A stretch of DNA of 64,000 nucleotides from Macrosoma leucophasiata (GCA_036365455.1 JAWQUS010000010.1:20632501-20696500); one strand, 5' to 3'; numbered from the stretch's first letter, positions 46,710 to 59,158 are shown. The notes: generated by a model not told the origin, from the letters alone. Translations and numbers: made by a program.

Positions 46710-47304
46710 GTGAGAATAATTTGTATCAATATAAAATTAAATTTAAAAAATGTCGCCTAAAAAGATATAAATGTAAAACTTTCTCAGTAGATTGATATAA
46801 AATCAAATAAGTAATCTATGATTACATTATCACCACACCGCGGACACTCCGCCAAAATTCCAAACAAACGCTTAATTTGGTCTCTATTACAGACATCAAT
46901 CAGTGACGTGTATTTACACGTGAACCTGTGTGCGTAGCACGTAGAGAATACCAAACGTCGCCCATAAGAGGGGAGGGGTTGGGTGAGGCGGGGAAATCGG
47001 GCGGGACGTCGAGGTGTCCATTCTATACGTAGTATTATTACATATATTCTGCTATCACTCTACTGGTAGATTTAGATTCAGATTTTGTACGTCATCCTCT
47101 TTTTGGAGCGATTGGAGAAATGATGAGGGTGAATTTGGGTGTGCGCGCGTAAGAGCATGCCGACAGATAAAAGCGACAATCTGAAGTTAGTTGCTAAACT
47201 GATAAAAGCAACAGTCTGAAGATTTTGTCGATTTGTTTTATTTCTGGTACCTTATATTGGATTGTTACGCTAAAGAAATATAACTTCTGACGTGCGTACA
47301 AAAG

Positions 47305-47365
47305 TGCAGACACTGTTTTTTTGTGTAGACGTCTTTATACTGTCGTAGTCACCTAGTGTCACCTA
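47305..47365 (+). repeat. Rep-A 3' remnant
   Basis: Weak match: tttttgtgtagacgtcttta and actgtcgtagtcacctagtg. Confidence 0.35.
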
Positions 47366-47445
47366 TCATTATTGATTCAAATTATTCAAATGATTAATGA
47401 TCTCTCGACAAAAGAAACATGCTCAGGTAGCTTTTGCTACAATAA

Positions 47446-47664
47446 AGTGCTGATCCCCTGGATCTCAACGTTGAGGACCCAGAGTTCGTTTTCGAGATTC
47501 CCGCTACAATCACAAGACCAGTCATCATTATCACCAAAACTACAGACTCTTCCCTAGAATCGATCAAAAGGACCGGTTGGGTATTTCGCACGATCAACGG
47601 TATTCAACTGCCTCCACAACATCGGTTCACTTTATGTCAGTTCAGAGAAGGGATCACTTGTTGA
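47446..47664 (+). pseudogene. possible remnant of unknown coding sequence
   Basis: Between stop codons there is a 72-codon frame without an ATG, in unusually GC-balanced DNA for this intron. It reads LDLNVEDPEFVFEIPATITR near the start and WVFRTINGIQLPPQHRF near the end. A second frame just upstream (from 47398) reads KKHAQVAFATIK and would join after a shift. I cannot place it in any family. Other frames across the same bases are also open, so chance remains a real alternative. Confidence 0.25.
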
Positions 47665-47949
47665 AAGACAGACGAACGACCAAAACCTGTTAGCGTTAGC
47701 GACCGTGAGATATGTCGTAGGTTTTTTTATGTTATTAACTTATGAATGCAAACAAGCCAACAAACAGTTCTTGTTGATAGCAAATTTAAAATAACTTTTT
47801 AATTTTAATATAGGCGAGATGAATCCGTAATAGTAATTTTATTCCTATGAGTGTTGCTCGTAAAAATATACAATTTTTTTTCTATGTCATGTCGTACAAA
47901 ATAGTACGTAAGTACCTACTTCAAGGGATGTAAATTAATTTCTCTGTTT

Positions 47950-48557
47950 AAAAAAACCGGACATGTGCGAGTTCGACTCGCGTGGTGAGGGTTTCGTAAT
48001 TTAAATAAATATTTTCGAAAATATTACAGATTTAAAATGCAGGGACATAGCGGTTACGGTGGGACCGGCAGGGGGGGTTATATTATTAAGAATTTTCAAT
48101 TTAATTTGAATACTCAAACTTCTTATAGGTTTTCCAGTAATCTATAGGCAAAGAACTATTTTCCACATTTTTTTCAAAATTTTAAGTTCAGTAAGTTCGG
48201 AGATAGGGGGGGGAATAGTCAATTTTCGTCGTTTTTCTTAAATAACGTCAAATTTGTTTATGCAAAAATTATAAAAAAAATATATCTGAGATGCTGACAA
48301 TAACCTCTTTCATTTGATATGTCACACGACACAGTTTTACCCCCCGAAAGTGGCCCCCCTGTTTAAAATTTATTATTTTACTTGACGTGTTCATCTTTGA
48401 GTCACCAATTTACATATATTCATCAAATTTCAACTCAATCTGTCGAGTAGTTTCGGAGCAAATTGGCTGTGACAGACGGACAGACAGACAGACAGACAGA
48501 CGCACGAGTGATCCTATAAAGGTTCCTTTTTCCTTTTAAGGTACGGAACCCTAAAAA
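47950..48557 (+). mobile_element. Rep-H (aaccggacatgtgcgag ... ggtacggaaccctaaaaa)
   Basis: A ~600-bp common lepidopteran repeat with partly inverted ends (gggtttcgtaa against ggtacggaaccct) and an internal GACA tetranucleotide run at about 48475-48501. The middle is AT-rich and has no reading frame. Confidence 0.7.
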
Positions 48558-48917
48558 CCTACAGGTAGGTACATACACATGTCCTTGAGCTTAATGGCAC
48601 TTGTAGTGGTGTTAACCTTAACTTAACGGTATTTGTATTCTATGAAGCTGATGCGTATTTCAAGTCGTTGAAAGCAAAGAAATACCCACAATAAAAATTC
48701 TAGCCATGCCGAGAGTCTAGCGCACACGCTTTCAGAAATTAAATACAGAGACTGCCGACATATTTCATTTACGAATTTAGCACATTGCCTTCGTGATTTA
48801 TTAAAAACTTTAGTAATGAGTCACCGCGCCATGTATAGGTGTCGCTCAAAGCGGGCATGTAACGCAGGTTGCGTAAAGAGCGCGCTACGTGCGGTGTTTT
48901 GATGAGCGCTTGAGTTC

Positions 48918-49960
48918 ATACCATTTTTGGCGCCAAACTTGACATTCAAATAGTTTGACAGTTATGGAATTGCTTTTGTTTTACAGATAAATAAGGATTG
49001 ATAAGGTTGGTAGAAAATAAACCTGGAGGTTTTGGCGGGAACCTTGAAAGAGGCGTATGGTGCTCTTATTTTATTTCATTTTCTTGGTGTACTTTTAAGT
49101 TATATTGAATAAAATTGGTGGCATTTTGTTTGATATAGGTTTATTACAGTGCCCGTGTATAGTGAAAAAGAATAACAGTGCGAAAACACGACCTTTCAGG
49201 TTGCCTCCAAAACTTCATTGTAAATGTTCTGGTAAAGTAGCCATCGCTTTACTCGAATAACTTGATTGTAACTCACTTGACTGACGTATTATACTTATAT
49301 ACTTGATACTTACATATTATACTTGATTACTATATTATACTAACTCTTACGCTGCTTAAATAAATATGAAATATCGTTTTACTTGACACTGGCAATATGC
49401 GTAATAGCGATGCCATAATAAAAAAAAAAAAAAAAAAAAAAGGTTGGTAGCTAGTTAAAGGTATAGTCTAGAATAATTATTATTTTGCAAACATTCAATG
49501 CTTTTCGCAAGCGCTCGCATAGAAGTGTCTATGGCGTATTGGGGAATGAAATAGTTCTTTGGAACGCTTCTATTGTTGGACAACGTGAACTTTCCCTAAA
49601 TTGGCATTCCTTGTTCCTAAACTCGTTGAAGGTTTAAAAACATAATAATAGATAAAATAAATAAATAAATCAAATAAAATCATTAAAAAACATTGATTTT
49701 AAAATTTTACAGGTTAGATAACTTCCAATGTTTGTATGATATGATAGCTGTAAAATATCCAAGTAATAACTGTATAGCAACTAAACAGCAAATTTAGTTA
49801 AATACCGTATGAAAGATCAAAACTGAGCGCTCCAAATCACTAACTCTGCGCAAGACAATGTAGAGTATTGTAGAGTTCACCTACCATTTTTGGCGGCAAA
49901 CTTAAAATTCAAATTGTTTGACAGTTAAGGAAATGTTTTTGTTCCACAGATTAATTAGGT
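48918..49960 (+). repeat. pair of diverged ~80-bp direct repeats
   Basis: gttcataccatttttggcgc (48916 on) and gttcacctaccatttttggc (49876 on) start matching blocks that both include caaa...attcaaat and gtttgacagtta. Confidence 0.7.
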
Positions 49961-50273
49961 CTATTAACGATCTATGCAAATTACGCTACAAATGGAGTGG
50001 CTATCAAATTTTGGATGCGAGAATCGATTCTTGAAAGAAGTGTGAATTAATTTTCGATCTGATAAAAATACGAAGTGTGTGATTTAGTCGCTGTTTATTT
50101 AAATTTAAATTATACTATGTTGTATAATATAACACAACATATCGTCAGGAACAGGTCAAGCAATAGGTACATTACGAATTAAAAAATGTAAGAACAAGAT
50201 GTTTTATTTAGAATTTAGAAGGCCACTTACTGACCATCTCATCGATTCACGATCGTATCTACTTTAAAACAGA

Positions 50274-50440
50274 TTTTTTTTAATGTAATCGAAGTGGCAA
50301 ACAAGCATGCAGTTCACATTGATGTTAAGTGATGACTGCAGCCTAAAGACACCCACACAAATACCAGGGGTCAAAATGCATATGCATTACCACTTCTGAG
50401 GCCTAAGGTGTTAGGCCTCTGTGCCGGCCGTACATTACCA
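50274..50440 (-). repeat. Rep-A retroposon, 5'-truncated
   Basis: T tract, then cagttcacattgatgttaag to gtgccggccgtacattacca. Confidence 0.82.
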
Positions 50441-50885
50441 CGAGATTTTTATAAATATACAATACCTAGTTTAATCTGTAAAATAGTTTTATTTTGATGA
50501 GTGTAGCATGCGACCTTAGAACACCACGCTCATTTGTCGACTCAAACTCAAACATTCTAGAATGAATAGTTTTGTATCGTAATGGTTTTAATGGTAGTCT
50601 ATAAAATATGCATAACTCCATCATTATCCAATTGAAAGACTATGTAAACAATTTGAACTAGAACGAATGGATTAATTAAGGCGGTCTTAAACATTTTATT
50701 ACTGATTTAATTACTTACCAGCATTATTCTAATAAGTGTCATGGTTTTGGTCTCGATTGCCGCTACGTCAATTAGGATCTTCCTTTTGGCTAAACGATGG
50801 CCATTAAAAAAAGTAAGCTTCGTTATTTGTAGAGCAAAATAATATCGTCTATAGAAAAGACAACTAACTGTTACCTTAGGTTAAC

Positions 50886-51097
50886 TACAGTACAAATATG
50901 AACAGTGTGGAAACTACGTACAAAACGTTGAAACGTCACACTCACACAAACATGCGCATGGACGAGGACTAAGCGATTCTCGCGGTACTGCAGTACTGAG
51001 TTACTCGCTACATCAAGCGTCGATGCGCATGTTTGTGTTAGTGTGCCGTTTCGAACGTTTTGTACGTAGTTTCCATACTGTTCATATTTGTACTGTG
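50886..51097. mobile_element. inverted-repeat MITE (Rep-N), copy 2
   Basis: Same termini and length as the 14.1-kb copy. The flanks ggttaac (50879-50885) and gtttaac (51098-51104) match at 6 of 7 positions, supporting a 7-bp duplication. Confidence 0.85.
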
Positions 51098-51104
51098 GTT
51101 TAAC

Positions 51105-52512
51105 TTTCGTATCATCAAATTGACACTTTGTGAGTTATAGACGACGTAGTTATAGTTAGATAGACGTGGACGAGATGGACCGAAGACCTGGTGAAGGGCA
51201 AGCAGTCTTTCGGCGGACATCTTTCGCTAGAAATTGACGGTGAAGAACTCTGCCTATTTGCTGCTAAATAACAGTGCAGTGTTACTGCTTACCAGTTTAG
51301 TGTTCCAGTTAAATAGTAGTATCAATTTTAATAGGTACAATACCATACTAATCATTCGTAATTTTAGGCCCCAAAATTGGCACAGGTAAAATTTTATGAA
51401 AGCGTGTTCCTGATCTCTCACTAACACCGACAAAAAGACATGTACAACCATCGCGTTGAACAACATCAACTACCCATCAATAAAATCATCTAGTAACATT
51501 TCATGATACAGATAAGAAATGGTGAGACTACCGGAAGATGTCGGTTTATGTGATCGTGAAAGACAACTCAATGTGTCAAGCAAAAAGTTAATAGATACAT
51601 CTTCGAGACATTAATCAATGCAGACTTTCCCAGGGCTAGATTTGATGTAAAGTTTACCTACAAATAATCGCATGAGATAATTAAAAGTATAATTCAAGAC
51701 GCTTGAACTGTTTTTCAAAACAGGGGGTTACCAGTTATAGCAGTCTTACTATAAGTAAAAATTAGAATATAAGAAGATTGCTCTGAAGGATGGTGGTATA
51801 GCCTCTGTGTTTAAGTGTGTTATCGAGAATGTTGATACCATGTTTTTCAATGCAATTAATTTGACAAAAAAGCATAGGGTTTTAAACAACAGATCTAAAA
51901 GCACATGCGTTGCAAGGCTTAAGTAAGTACCATTTGGCCGCAGATAGGAGATAAGATAATGCTGTGCTGCCTACGCCCTCGAGATCTAAATCTAAAACTC
52001 AACCTCCGAGTAAAATTATGTCGAAATCCTTTGATCCGATAACGTTAACTACAAATTTCCTTACAAATTGTCTATAAATTTAAGACATTTTTAAAAAACA
52101 AAATATTACCAGTAATTTAGTTCATATAGTAGTAAAAATAAATTCATCATAATAATCATTGGATCTTACACTTTATGAAGGAGCATCAATATTTTGGATA
52201 TCTTCACAATCATACATTTGTGGTTTCTCCGGGATCGGTGAACTTGACAAACTTATAAAAACACCATAGTGTTATAATGAATGACAGGTGATGGCCGGCA
52301 AAAACTGCGGAGATGTTGAAACATGAGTCGACGAAATCCGGTTGTCGATAAATTTATTATTTATGTGAAAATCCAGTTTTTGATCCTCAGAAATAAGATT
52401 CAAAATTCCTTGTTGTTATTTTTTTATGTATGCGGAGGTCACGTTTGTTTTGTAAGTTCAAAATATTCATCGACTTTAAAAGAAATTCGTAGCAGTATTT
52501 TCAGATTAACAA
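51105..52512 (+). other. intronic DNA without recognised feature
   Basis: Apart from the small LINE remnant at 51.16 kb nothing is recognisable. Confidence 0.55.
51160..51196 (+). mobile_element. tiny RTE tail remnant
   Basis: The short stretch cgagatggaccgaagacctg reads RWTEDL in frame, matching RWTDDLVK of the RTE tail. Only about 35 bases are recognisable. Confidence 0.4.
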
Positions 52513-52789
52513 TTTCTACTGGTGGTAGAGCTCCAGTGACGGAGCTCGCGGGCGTAGGCACCACCGCGTTACCTAATATACTTGCCTTAAATGGTAGTGT
52601 TCAGCACTATCGTGTTCCGGTCAGGTGGTAATGTACGGCCCTGTAATTTCGGACACAGAGGCATAACACCTTAGGCCTCAGAAGTGGTAACGCATCTGCA
52701 TTTTGACCTTGGTATTTGTGTGGGTGTCTATAGGCTGCAGTCATCACTTAACATCAATGTGAACTGCATGCTTGTTTACCAAAAAAAAC
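52513..52789 (+). repeat. Rep-A retroposon, full length
   Basis: Near-consensus copy in the intron before the third visible storkhead exon; short A tail. Confidence 0.88.
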
Positions 52790-53895
52790 AATATTAGTGT
52801 CGCTTAAGTTTATGAACTATGTGTGTATATTTTTCTTTTTTTTCTAAATTTTCTATAGTAAGCAGTTTATTTAAAGAGTTGTAATGATTAAGTGAATGAT
52901 TATTCTAGGTAGACGACAAATTAATCAAAAACAATCCATTATTGATGAGATCTGCAGTATTTTCTGTTACAATTGCAAATTTGAAACGATTGTACTTGAC
53001 CTGGTAAAGTTCGCATGGATTTTTTTTCTTTGAATGTATAAGTCATTCGATTAATAAATCATGAATCGTGTTTTAAAAAATGTTTTGTGATAGTATGTAT
53101 ACTTAATAGGTATATGTTCTGTAAAAAAATTGGATATTCTCTATACCCGAAAAGTTCTGAATTGAGAGTTTTAAATGGATTTTGTCATTATAGAGGTGTT
53201 TAGAAGTTTCAAACTTATATCTCTCATTTGACAATTTTTGTTCTAACTGGCTGTACTACTAGTTTCAAGAATGAATAAGTAACATGGTTCTGTTCGGACA
53301 CTGCCTTAGGTTTGTTAGATTTCACTGATTTTGAGTAATGTATGAAATTGTTAGCAGTGTTACCCAATAGACACATTGTGATCTGACGGCGCCTAACAAT
53401 AGAAATTTGCATAAGAATCCAGACTAACATAATTGATAAGGTGAACCATACAGTCAAGTGTTGCTAAAATGACAAAATTAAATAAGCTTATTTTGAAATA
53501 CTCGATTAAATTCTAGAGTATTCCGAAGTAGCGACAATAGATAGGTAGTTTATGATTATTGGTAGTTACTGTTAGGTTATTGTTGACTATACATTCGAAC
53601 ATGCTATGGAACTGTCGATAAAAATGTAACAAGACTTGTAAGTACAATAGAGATCATTTGCCATGTATTTGATGATATTTTTAATGAGAGCTTGGAGATT
53701 GGATGCCAAAGCAAAAAACAGAAGATACTACGAGCTTCTAAACATTTTTTGAAGTAAATTAGTTTTTGACATGAAAAAAAAGGGATTTTCAGATAATTGC
53801 CTCTAATAACAATAATGAATAAATGCTTTTGACTTTGACTTTGTGTCATGTTTGAAAACAAAATAACATAGTAAGTTTACATTGTCAATTTTCAG
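52790..53895 (+). other. intronic DNA before the third visible exon
   Basis: Near 53798-53850 the run aataaatgcttttgactttg is a common lepidopteran retrotransposon tail. Confidence 0.5.
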
Positions 53896-54086
53896 ACGTC
53901 GTCGCTCTCGCTCCCGATCATCATCCCGGCACCACAATGGCACTGAAGAAGACTGCTTGCCCCGAACCATCCTCATGACAGACCAGGAAGCCCTACATCA
54001 GCTTTACGGCGAGATCACCACAGTTCGGGATGGGGCCATAACGCATCAGTGCGTGCAGACCAATCTTGCTGACGTTATCTGCGGTG
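53896..54086 (+). CDS. ko: storkhead-box protein, exon after the winged helix
   Basis: This 191-nt exon follows a pyrimidine-rich acceptor (tcaattttcag) and ends at a strong donor (G|gtaagt). Its first base completes the Glu codon left open by the previous exon. It encodes a basic Arg/Ser-rich stretch (RRRSRSRSSSRHH), an acidic linker (GTEED) and a conserved-looking block with ALHQLYGEITTVRDG and ITHQCVQTNLADVICGG. The basic run directly after the DNA-binding domain could be a nuclear localisation signal or an extra DNA contact; that is inference. I assign it to the storkhead gene from strand, order, phase and codon quality rather than from a remembered alignment of this block. The exon ends in phase 1, so at least one further exon exists, probably beyond 64000. 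Confidence 0.82.
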
Positions 54087-54240
54087 GTAAGTAATAGTGG
54101 TAATATATTGAACTTTAATTTCTGATCTGAACTACCCGTAATTAGCTTAATTTCCACGATTAAATAACTGCAATAAATATGAATCAGATAATAAAATATT
54201 GGTTTTTGAACGATTTGTACAATCATCAGACGAACTCGGC

Positions 54241-54590
54241 ACCGCCATTGTGAGCAAAATGATCAAAACTTCGTAAAACGAATCAATGATAGACGTCAGG
54301 AGATGCAAGAAAATGCAAGCTAAGTTTCCATGAAATTACACCTCCTCGGTGAATCCACAAAGGCTCAAATCTCGTAACTGCATAGAACAATTTGCTGAAA
54401 GGCCCCACTCTGCTTGAGGATAACGACTAAAATCCCTCGCTGTTCGTAAAACAAAGTGGAATGTGGGCCAAGTCTGCAGTAGCCTGATTCCTCTTCGTTA
54501 TACATTCCTGCTATAAAACGTATGCGGATAAAGTTATAAAATCAAATTCGTCGTTTCAAACTTTAAAAACTTTTCCATCTACAATTTTTT
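54241..54590. repeat. unknown local repeat, unit 1
   Basis: Shares actgcatagaacaatttgct, gataacgactaaa and ggaatgtgggcca with 55410-55800, about 80% by eye. Confidence 0.75.
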
Positions 54591-55116
54591 TGTCGTTTTC
54601 GACATTGATTGGATTTGAACCCGATATAATACTTTTTACGGTGTTTCCCCGCAGCTGATTTTAAACCAGCATAAACAGTTAGTCAGTTCAGCTGTTAGCC
54701 ACTTGCTGGACAAATATAGCGTGGCCATAGCTTAAAGAGTAATTCTCGATGTTGCAATTATTTAACTACCTAAATCAAATCAATCTAACTCAAATTTGGA
54801 AGAATGTATCAAAAGAATTAAATAGAAATGGTAAAACTAAATTTAATTCGTCATGTTTTAGAGATTCAAAAATATTTTCATCAATCGATTTTAAGACTGA
54901 TTTTTACTTGTTTTTTACGTTTTTATTACCGCACTGAAATCATAATAACACACCATATCTGCGTAAAAGCCAACCTTCTTAGCCAAATGACTAACCAGCA
55001 TTCTTAGCCAAACAATATTAAGCTGCAATCGTTAACTCTATAAATTTTGAAAACGAAGCATATATATTGAAAGCTAGTCAACTTAGCTAGCGGATTGCTA
55101 GCTAAATTGACTAGCA

Positions 55117-55320
55117 ATGCTGCAATAACTAAACCGCTCATAAGCAAAAAAACAAATTTCAAAGAACCAAACAAGGGAAATGTGAAATCGCAATTTAAGT
55201 TTTTGTGTATTCATAAATCTCAGTGAATGCACAACGGCTCGAGTCTCATAACTGTATAAAACAATTCGGTTAAAGCCCTCACTCTGCTCGAAAGTAGGAG
55301 GACGTATCAAATACCTGGTC
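55117..55320. repeat. unknown local repeat, partial unit 2
   Basis: Shares aaaccgctcat, aatttcaaagaacc, ctcagtgaatgcacaacggc and aaacaattcggttaaagccc with the neighbours, more diverged. Confidence 0.6.
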
Positions 55321-55409
55321 CTCCGTCAAGAAGTGATTGATTGACAGACCATAATTTAAATCACTCACAACGTATAACAAGATCCAAATTTCATAGATCA
55401 ATTACCTAC

Positions 55410-55800
55410 TAAACCGCTCATAGGCAAAACGAATAATCCAAATTTCAAAGAACCGCTGATAGGTGATATTAGGATGAAAGAAAATGCAAGCCAAGTTTCT
55501 GCGAAATCACAACTCTCAGTAAATCCACAAAGGCTCAAATATAATAACTGCATAGAACAATTTGCTGAAAGCCCCCACTTTGCTTGAAGATAACGACTAA
55601 ATTCCCCCGCTGTTCGCAAAACAAAGCGGAATGTGGGCCAGGCCTGCAATGACCTAATTTTACGTCGCAATGCACGACTCCTACCACGAAGTGTATGCGA
55701 ATTGAAAAGTTTTATATCAATTTCCCCAAATTTAATACGTTGTGAAGCATCATGCCAAAATTGTAAAAACTTTTCCAAACTTCAATTTTAGTTTGTTTTT
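55410..55800. repeat. unknown local repeat, unit 3
   Basis: Best-preserved unit. Its minus strand is open for 126 codons (55398-55778). The same frame in unit 1 is partly kept (WPTFxFVLRTAxxFSRY), but with stops. I do not recognise the peptide. Confidence 0.75.
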
Positions 55801-55995
55801 TACTTAGGCCATTTCTTACATTTTATTTCGTTGAATTAGACGTTTGATGAAATTGCAATAGATTTACATAAGTTATTTTGGTCTTTTATTAATATAGGTA
55901 TGTTCCAGAAATTCAAACTGAACATAAGCAAGCACGTGAAATTTGCTGAAATAGTTAAATTAATGTATATCTTATCGTTAAAAACATGCTTATAT

Positions 55996-56260
55996 CCGGA
56001 TGGTAGAGGTCCATTGACAAAGCTCGCAGGCGTAGGCACCATTGCATTACCTAATCTACAGGCCGCTAAATAGTAGAGTTCAGTGCTATCGTATGCCGGT
56101 CAGGTGGTTATGTTCTGACACAGAGGTGTAACAAGAAACCTCAAAGTAGCAATACATCTACAGAAATCTTTGGTTTTTATGTACATATTTACTATCTACA
56201 CTGCTCACTTATCATCAATGGGAACTGTATGATTATTGGCCACTTCATTGCATAAAAATA
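55996..56260 (+). repeat. Rep-A, older diverged copy
   Basis: Retains ggtagaggtccattgacaaa, gcaggcgtaggcaccattgc and catcaatgggaactgtatga. Confidence 0.68.
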
Positions 56261-58787
56261 ATATTACAAAAACAAACACTGGAATTGTGAAGATAAAGAT
56301 TACAACCCCGCAGTAAACATCGCTGCATATTTTTGACAATGTTTATGCTAATGCTTCGTTTTTATACACCCTATCACAATTATTAATGCCATGTTTCGTC
56401 CCTTTATTTGTAATAAAGAGAAAAGAATAAGCTGATAACATCCTATTTATAAGAAAAATGGTAGGCGTATATATTCCCTATACGCTGGCACTTAAGCACG
56501 ATAATCCCGTCCAAGAATGTGGATCTTCCATTTTAGGAAAATGTATCACTGCCCGTTATACCAACCCTATATGGGAAGTCGGTGACATTGTATCTATTTA
56601 AGCTTATCAGTTAATAAATATTCTCCTCTGTGATATGAAACGTATCATGCGGTAAATGATTATGATTACGAGTTTAATTACAAGCAAATTCATTATAAAT
56701 AATATTAATCATAAATTATCTAATAGAATCTGAAAGAATATTAAACGGACGGAAACCATAAACGGATTGAATCACAATTCCTGCTTTAAATGAATAATAA
56801 TACTGCTTTTTGCTGACACGGCAAAATTCGGGCGTCATCGTCGATAATAACGAACACATAAAAAATATTTTTCAAATTTGGTGCAATTACTTGGAAGTTA
56901 TGAGCGTTCATACATTTCGGTGATTCGTTTTTATTTATACAGATTTGTAAACAATAACGTCTTTCAGGCTTCTATCTGCTGCATTCCTTGTCTATTTCAA
57001 ATTTTAACAGAATTTTTTAAGAATCCTAATTTCTGTCTATTGCAGATGTATTTCAAACTGTTGATTTATCACTTTAATCAGTTTCGTTTCATTCATCAAT
57101 TCATTTATAACTTATATCTGTTTGATAATTCATATTCTTATCATCTTTTTGAGGATCAGTGTCACCATGACATTGGTCTATTTCCTGAAACCTCAGAAAG
57201 GTCGGTCCGGTCACACGAGTTCGTGACTCCACCAATTTGTTTTAGGAAATCTTAACGGTATTGTGAAATATGGACGGACAGACAACGGAACTGGCCATTG
57301 TAACATAGATTTGATTGTTTATACTGTTCCCATGATGACCGACTGGATTTTTATGCAGTGTGAAAATTAAATATTGATGGGTGTGTTAAAATTTATTATC
57401 AATATCGATAAATATTGCACGCTAGGTTACGTGTGAATAAGTTGTATTTATTGTGCAATGTGAAAGGTCTTTCACCATATTTTTATATCTTTGAATCAGA
57501 AATAATATCCAAAAAGAATAATGGAAGTTCCATACATTGATTTGTAAAGAGAAAATGTTCAAGGTATAATAGCTTTGAAATATTATCTCTAGATAGGTAA
57601 TAAGCTACCTAACCTAACCTAAAGATCATTTCTTGGTACTTATTTAAAATATTTTAGTATATCTTAATCTCAACAAGATGCTTCATTGAGATTCTGACAC
57701 GCTTCAAGCTTCAAATGCAATACTGACCGCATTTAGGAAAAATGTCATCCTGCTTTTCTGGATTGTAAGTTTATCCATCTTACACGGAGGCCGGGCTTCC
57801 GTCAGCCGCGAGGCGCCCACAAAATCGTTTTTCTCGACTAATGAGATGCAACTAGTACTGCAAAGCACTCCTGTTCCCATAAATCCTGCGCCACAACCAT
57901 ATAGATTCTGTTTTTCTCCAACATTTCTTCATGCGCACGAACTGTTATCAGAAAACATCGCATCAATCACGTCGTGGTCCTTATTACAGGTATATAGAGG
58001 CCAAAGTGGCTTGTCTGACAACTAATTTACAGCGGATCTAGTGTTAGATTGATTACTAGTTCTCTGTGCCTTTGCCAGCCGGCTTTCCACTGATCTCTTT
58101 ACTTACATACTCGTTTAAACCAACGTTATTATGCATTTTATTTGAATCTAACGCGATGGTAATTAGACGCAATTTACCTTAGCTATCAAGTTATCTTGTA
58201 CGTGTGCGGCCTTGCCTCATTGAACTGTCTGCCTACTCTTGAGGGTTAAATATATGGGAATAATGCTGTCGCTAACTTGGCATCTAGGATAGCAAACACA
58301 CTTAAGAAAATGTCTCATTCACACTTTAAAAAGGTTTTTTTGACAGATTTATTAATAATGGAAAATGTTGAGACCATCTGTGATTAAATATTTTAATAAT
58401 AAAAAATAAAATATTTTATTTAAATAGAGTTTTATATTTTTAGGTCGATTTTTTGGTAAGTATTATGACTATTTCGACATGGTGCACCGACATTCAAAGT
58501 TATAAATTATATAAACGAACCATTCACGAAGTGTTCTAAATTCAGTCGTAAAATCGAATTCTGATTGGACTTTGCAATCGTCAGCTTGCGGTAACATCTG
58601 AATATGAATGTCAGCATTGTCGCAAATCCCACTAGTTTGTAACCGCCTAGCTAGAGGAGTTATTTAAACTAGTTCAATATTTACATGTAGGTAGGCCGAA
58701 ACAGATATGACGGTATGCACAAAGGATTATGGCAAGATTCAAAAATTTTAAAAAGGAAGGTGCGTGCAACAATATAAAAATAATATT
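56261..58787 (+). other. unassigned probable intron
   Basis: A GC-richer patch at about 57780-57990 is worth conservation testing; no phase-compatible exon is evident. Confidence 0.45.
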
Positions 58788-58805
58788 ATTAATAAATAAT
58801 AATAA

Positions 58806-59158
58806 TGGCAACCCATTATACGTCCCACTGCTGGGCACGAGTCTCTCCCCTTTTTAGGGGGAGGCCTGGAGCTTACTCCACCACGCTGCTCCAATGCGGA
58901 TTGGTGGAGTTGGGTGGGTTAGTGGCCAACCCGTTGTCGGATGTTTTTCAAACCACCCATAAGGCCTCCGACAAGGTTTAACGACTGCTATCTATCGATA
59001 GCAACCGGTACCAACGGCTTAACGTGCCCTCCGAAGCACGGAAACGCGCATTTAATTTGCCACTAGCGGTCACCCATCACACTACCCGACCGCGCCCGTA
59101 GTGCTTAACCGAGCAGATCGCTTCCGATCTACATCAGACGCGGGGCCATGCGCGCTTC
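58806..59158 (-). mobile_element. 5S-rRNA-derived SINE (Rep-D), copy 3
   Basis: Reverse-strand copy with the best-preserved 5S control region (gcggtcacccatcacac on the plus strand) and a 3' ATTATTATT tail at 58788-58806. An A tract of about 15 bases lies directly next to its 5' end at 59159, presumably pre-existing in the target. Confidence 0.9.

Larger units (their letters stand above)
46710..53895 (+). other. intron of the storkhead gene, 7.2 kb
   Basis: The intron runs from GA|gtgaga to ttttcag|A. It contains Rep-H, two Rep-A copies, a 212-bp inverted-repeat element, a small RTE tail remnant, a duplicated ~80-bp segment near 48.9/49.9 kb and a 20-odd-base A tract near 49.42 kb. Confidence 0.78.

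Noticed and set aside
49420..49442. A tract as a retroposon tail
   Set aside because: No identifiable element precedes it; could be an old tail or slippage, so left unassigned.
56878..57255. 125-codon open frame
   Set aside because: Composition is dominated by Phe, Tyr, Leu and Ile as expected from AT-rich DNA; no domain signal.
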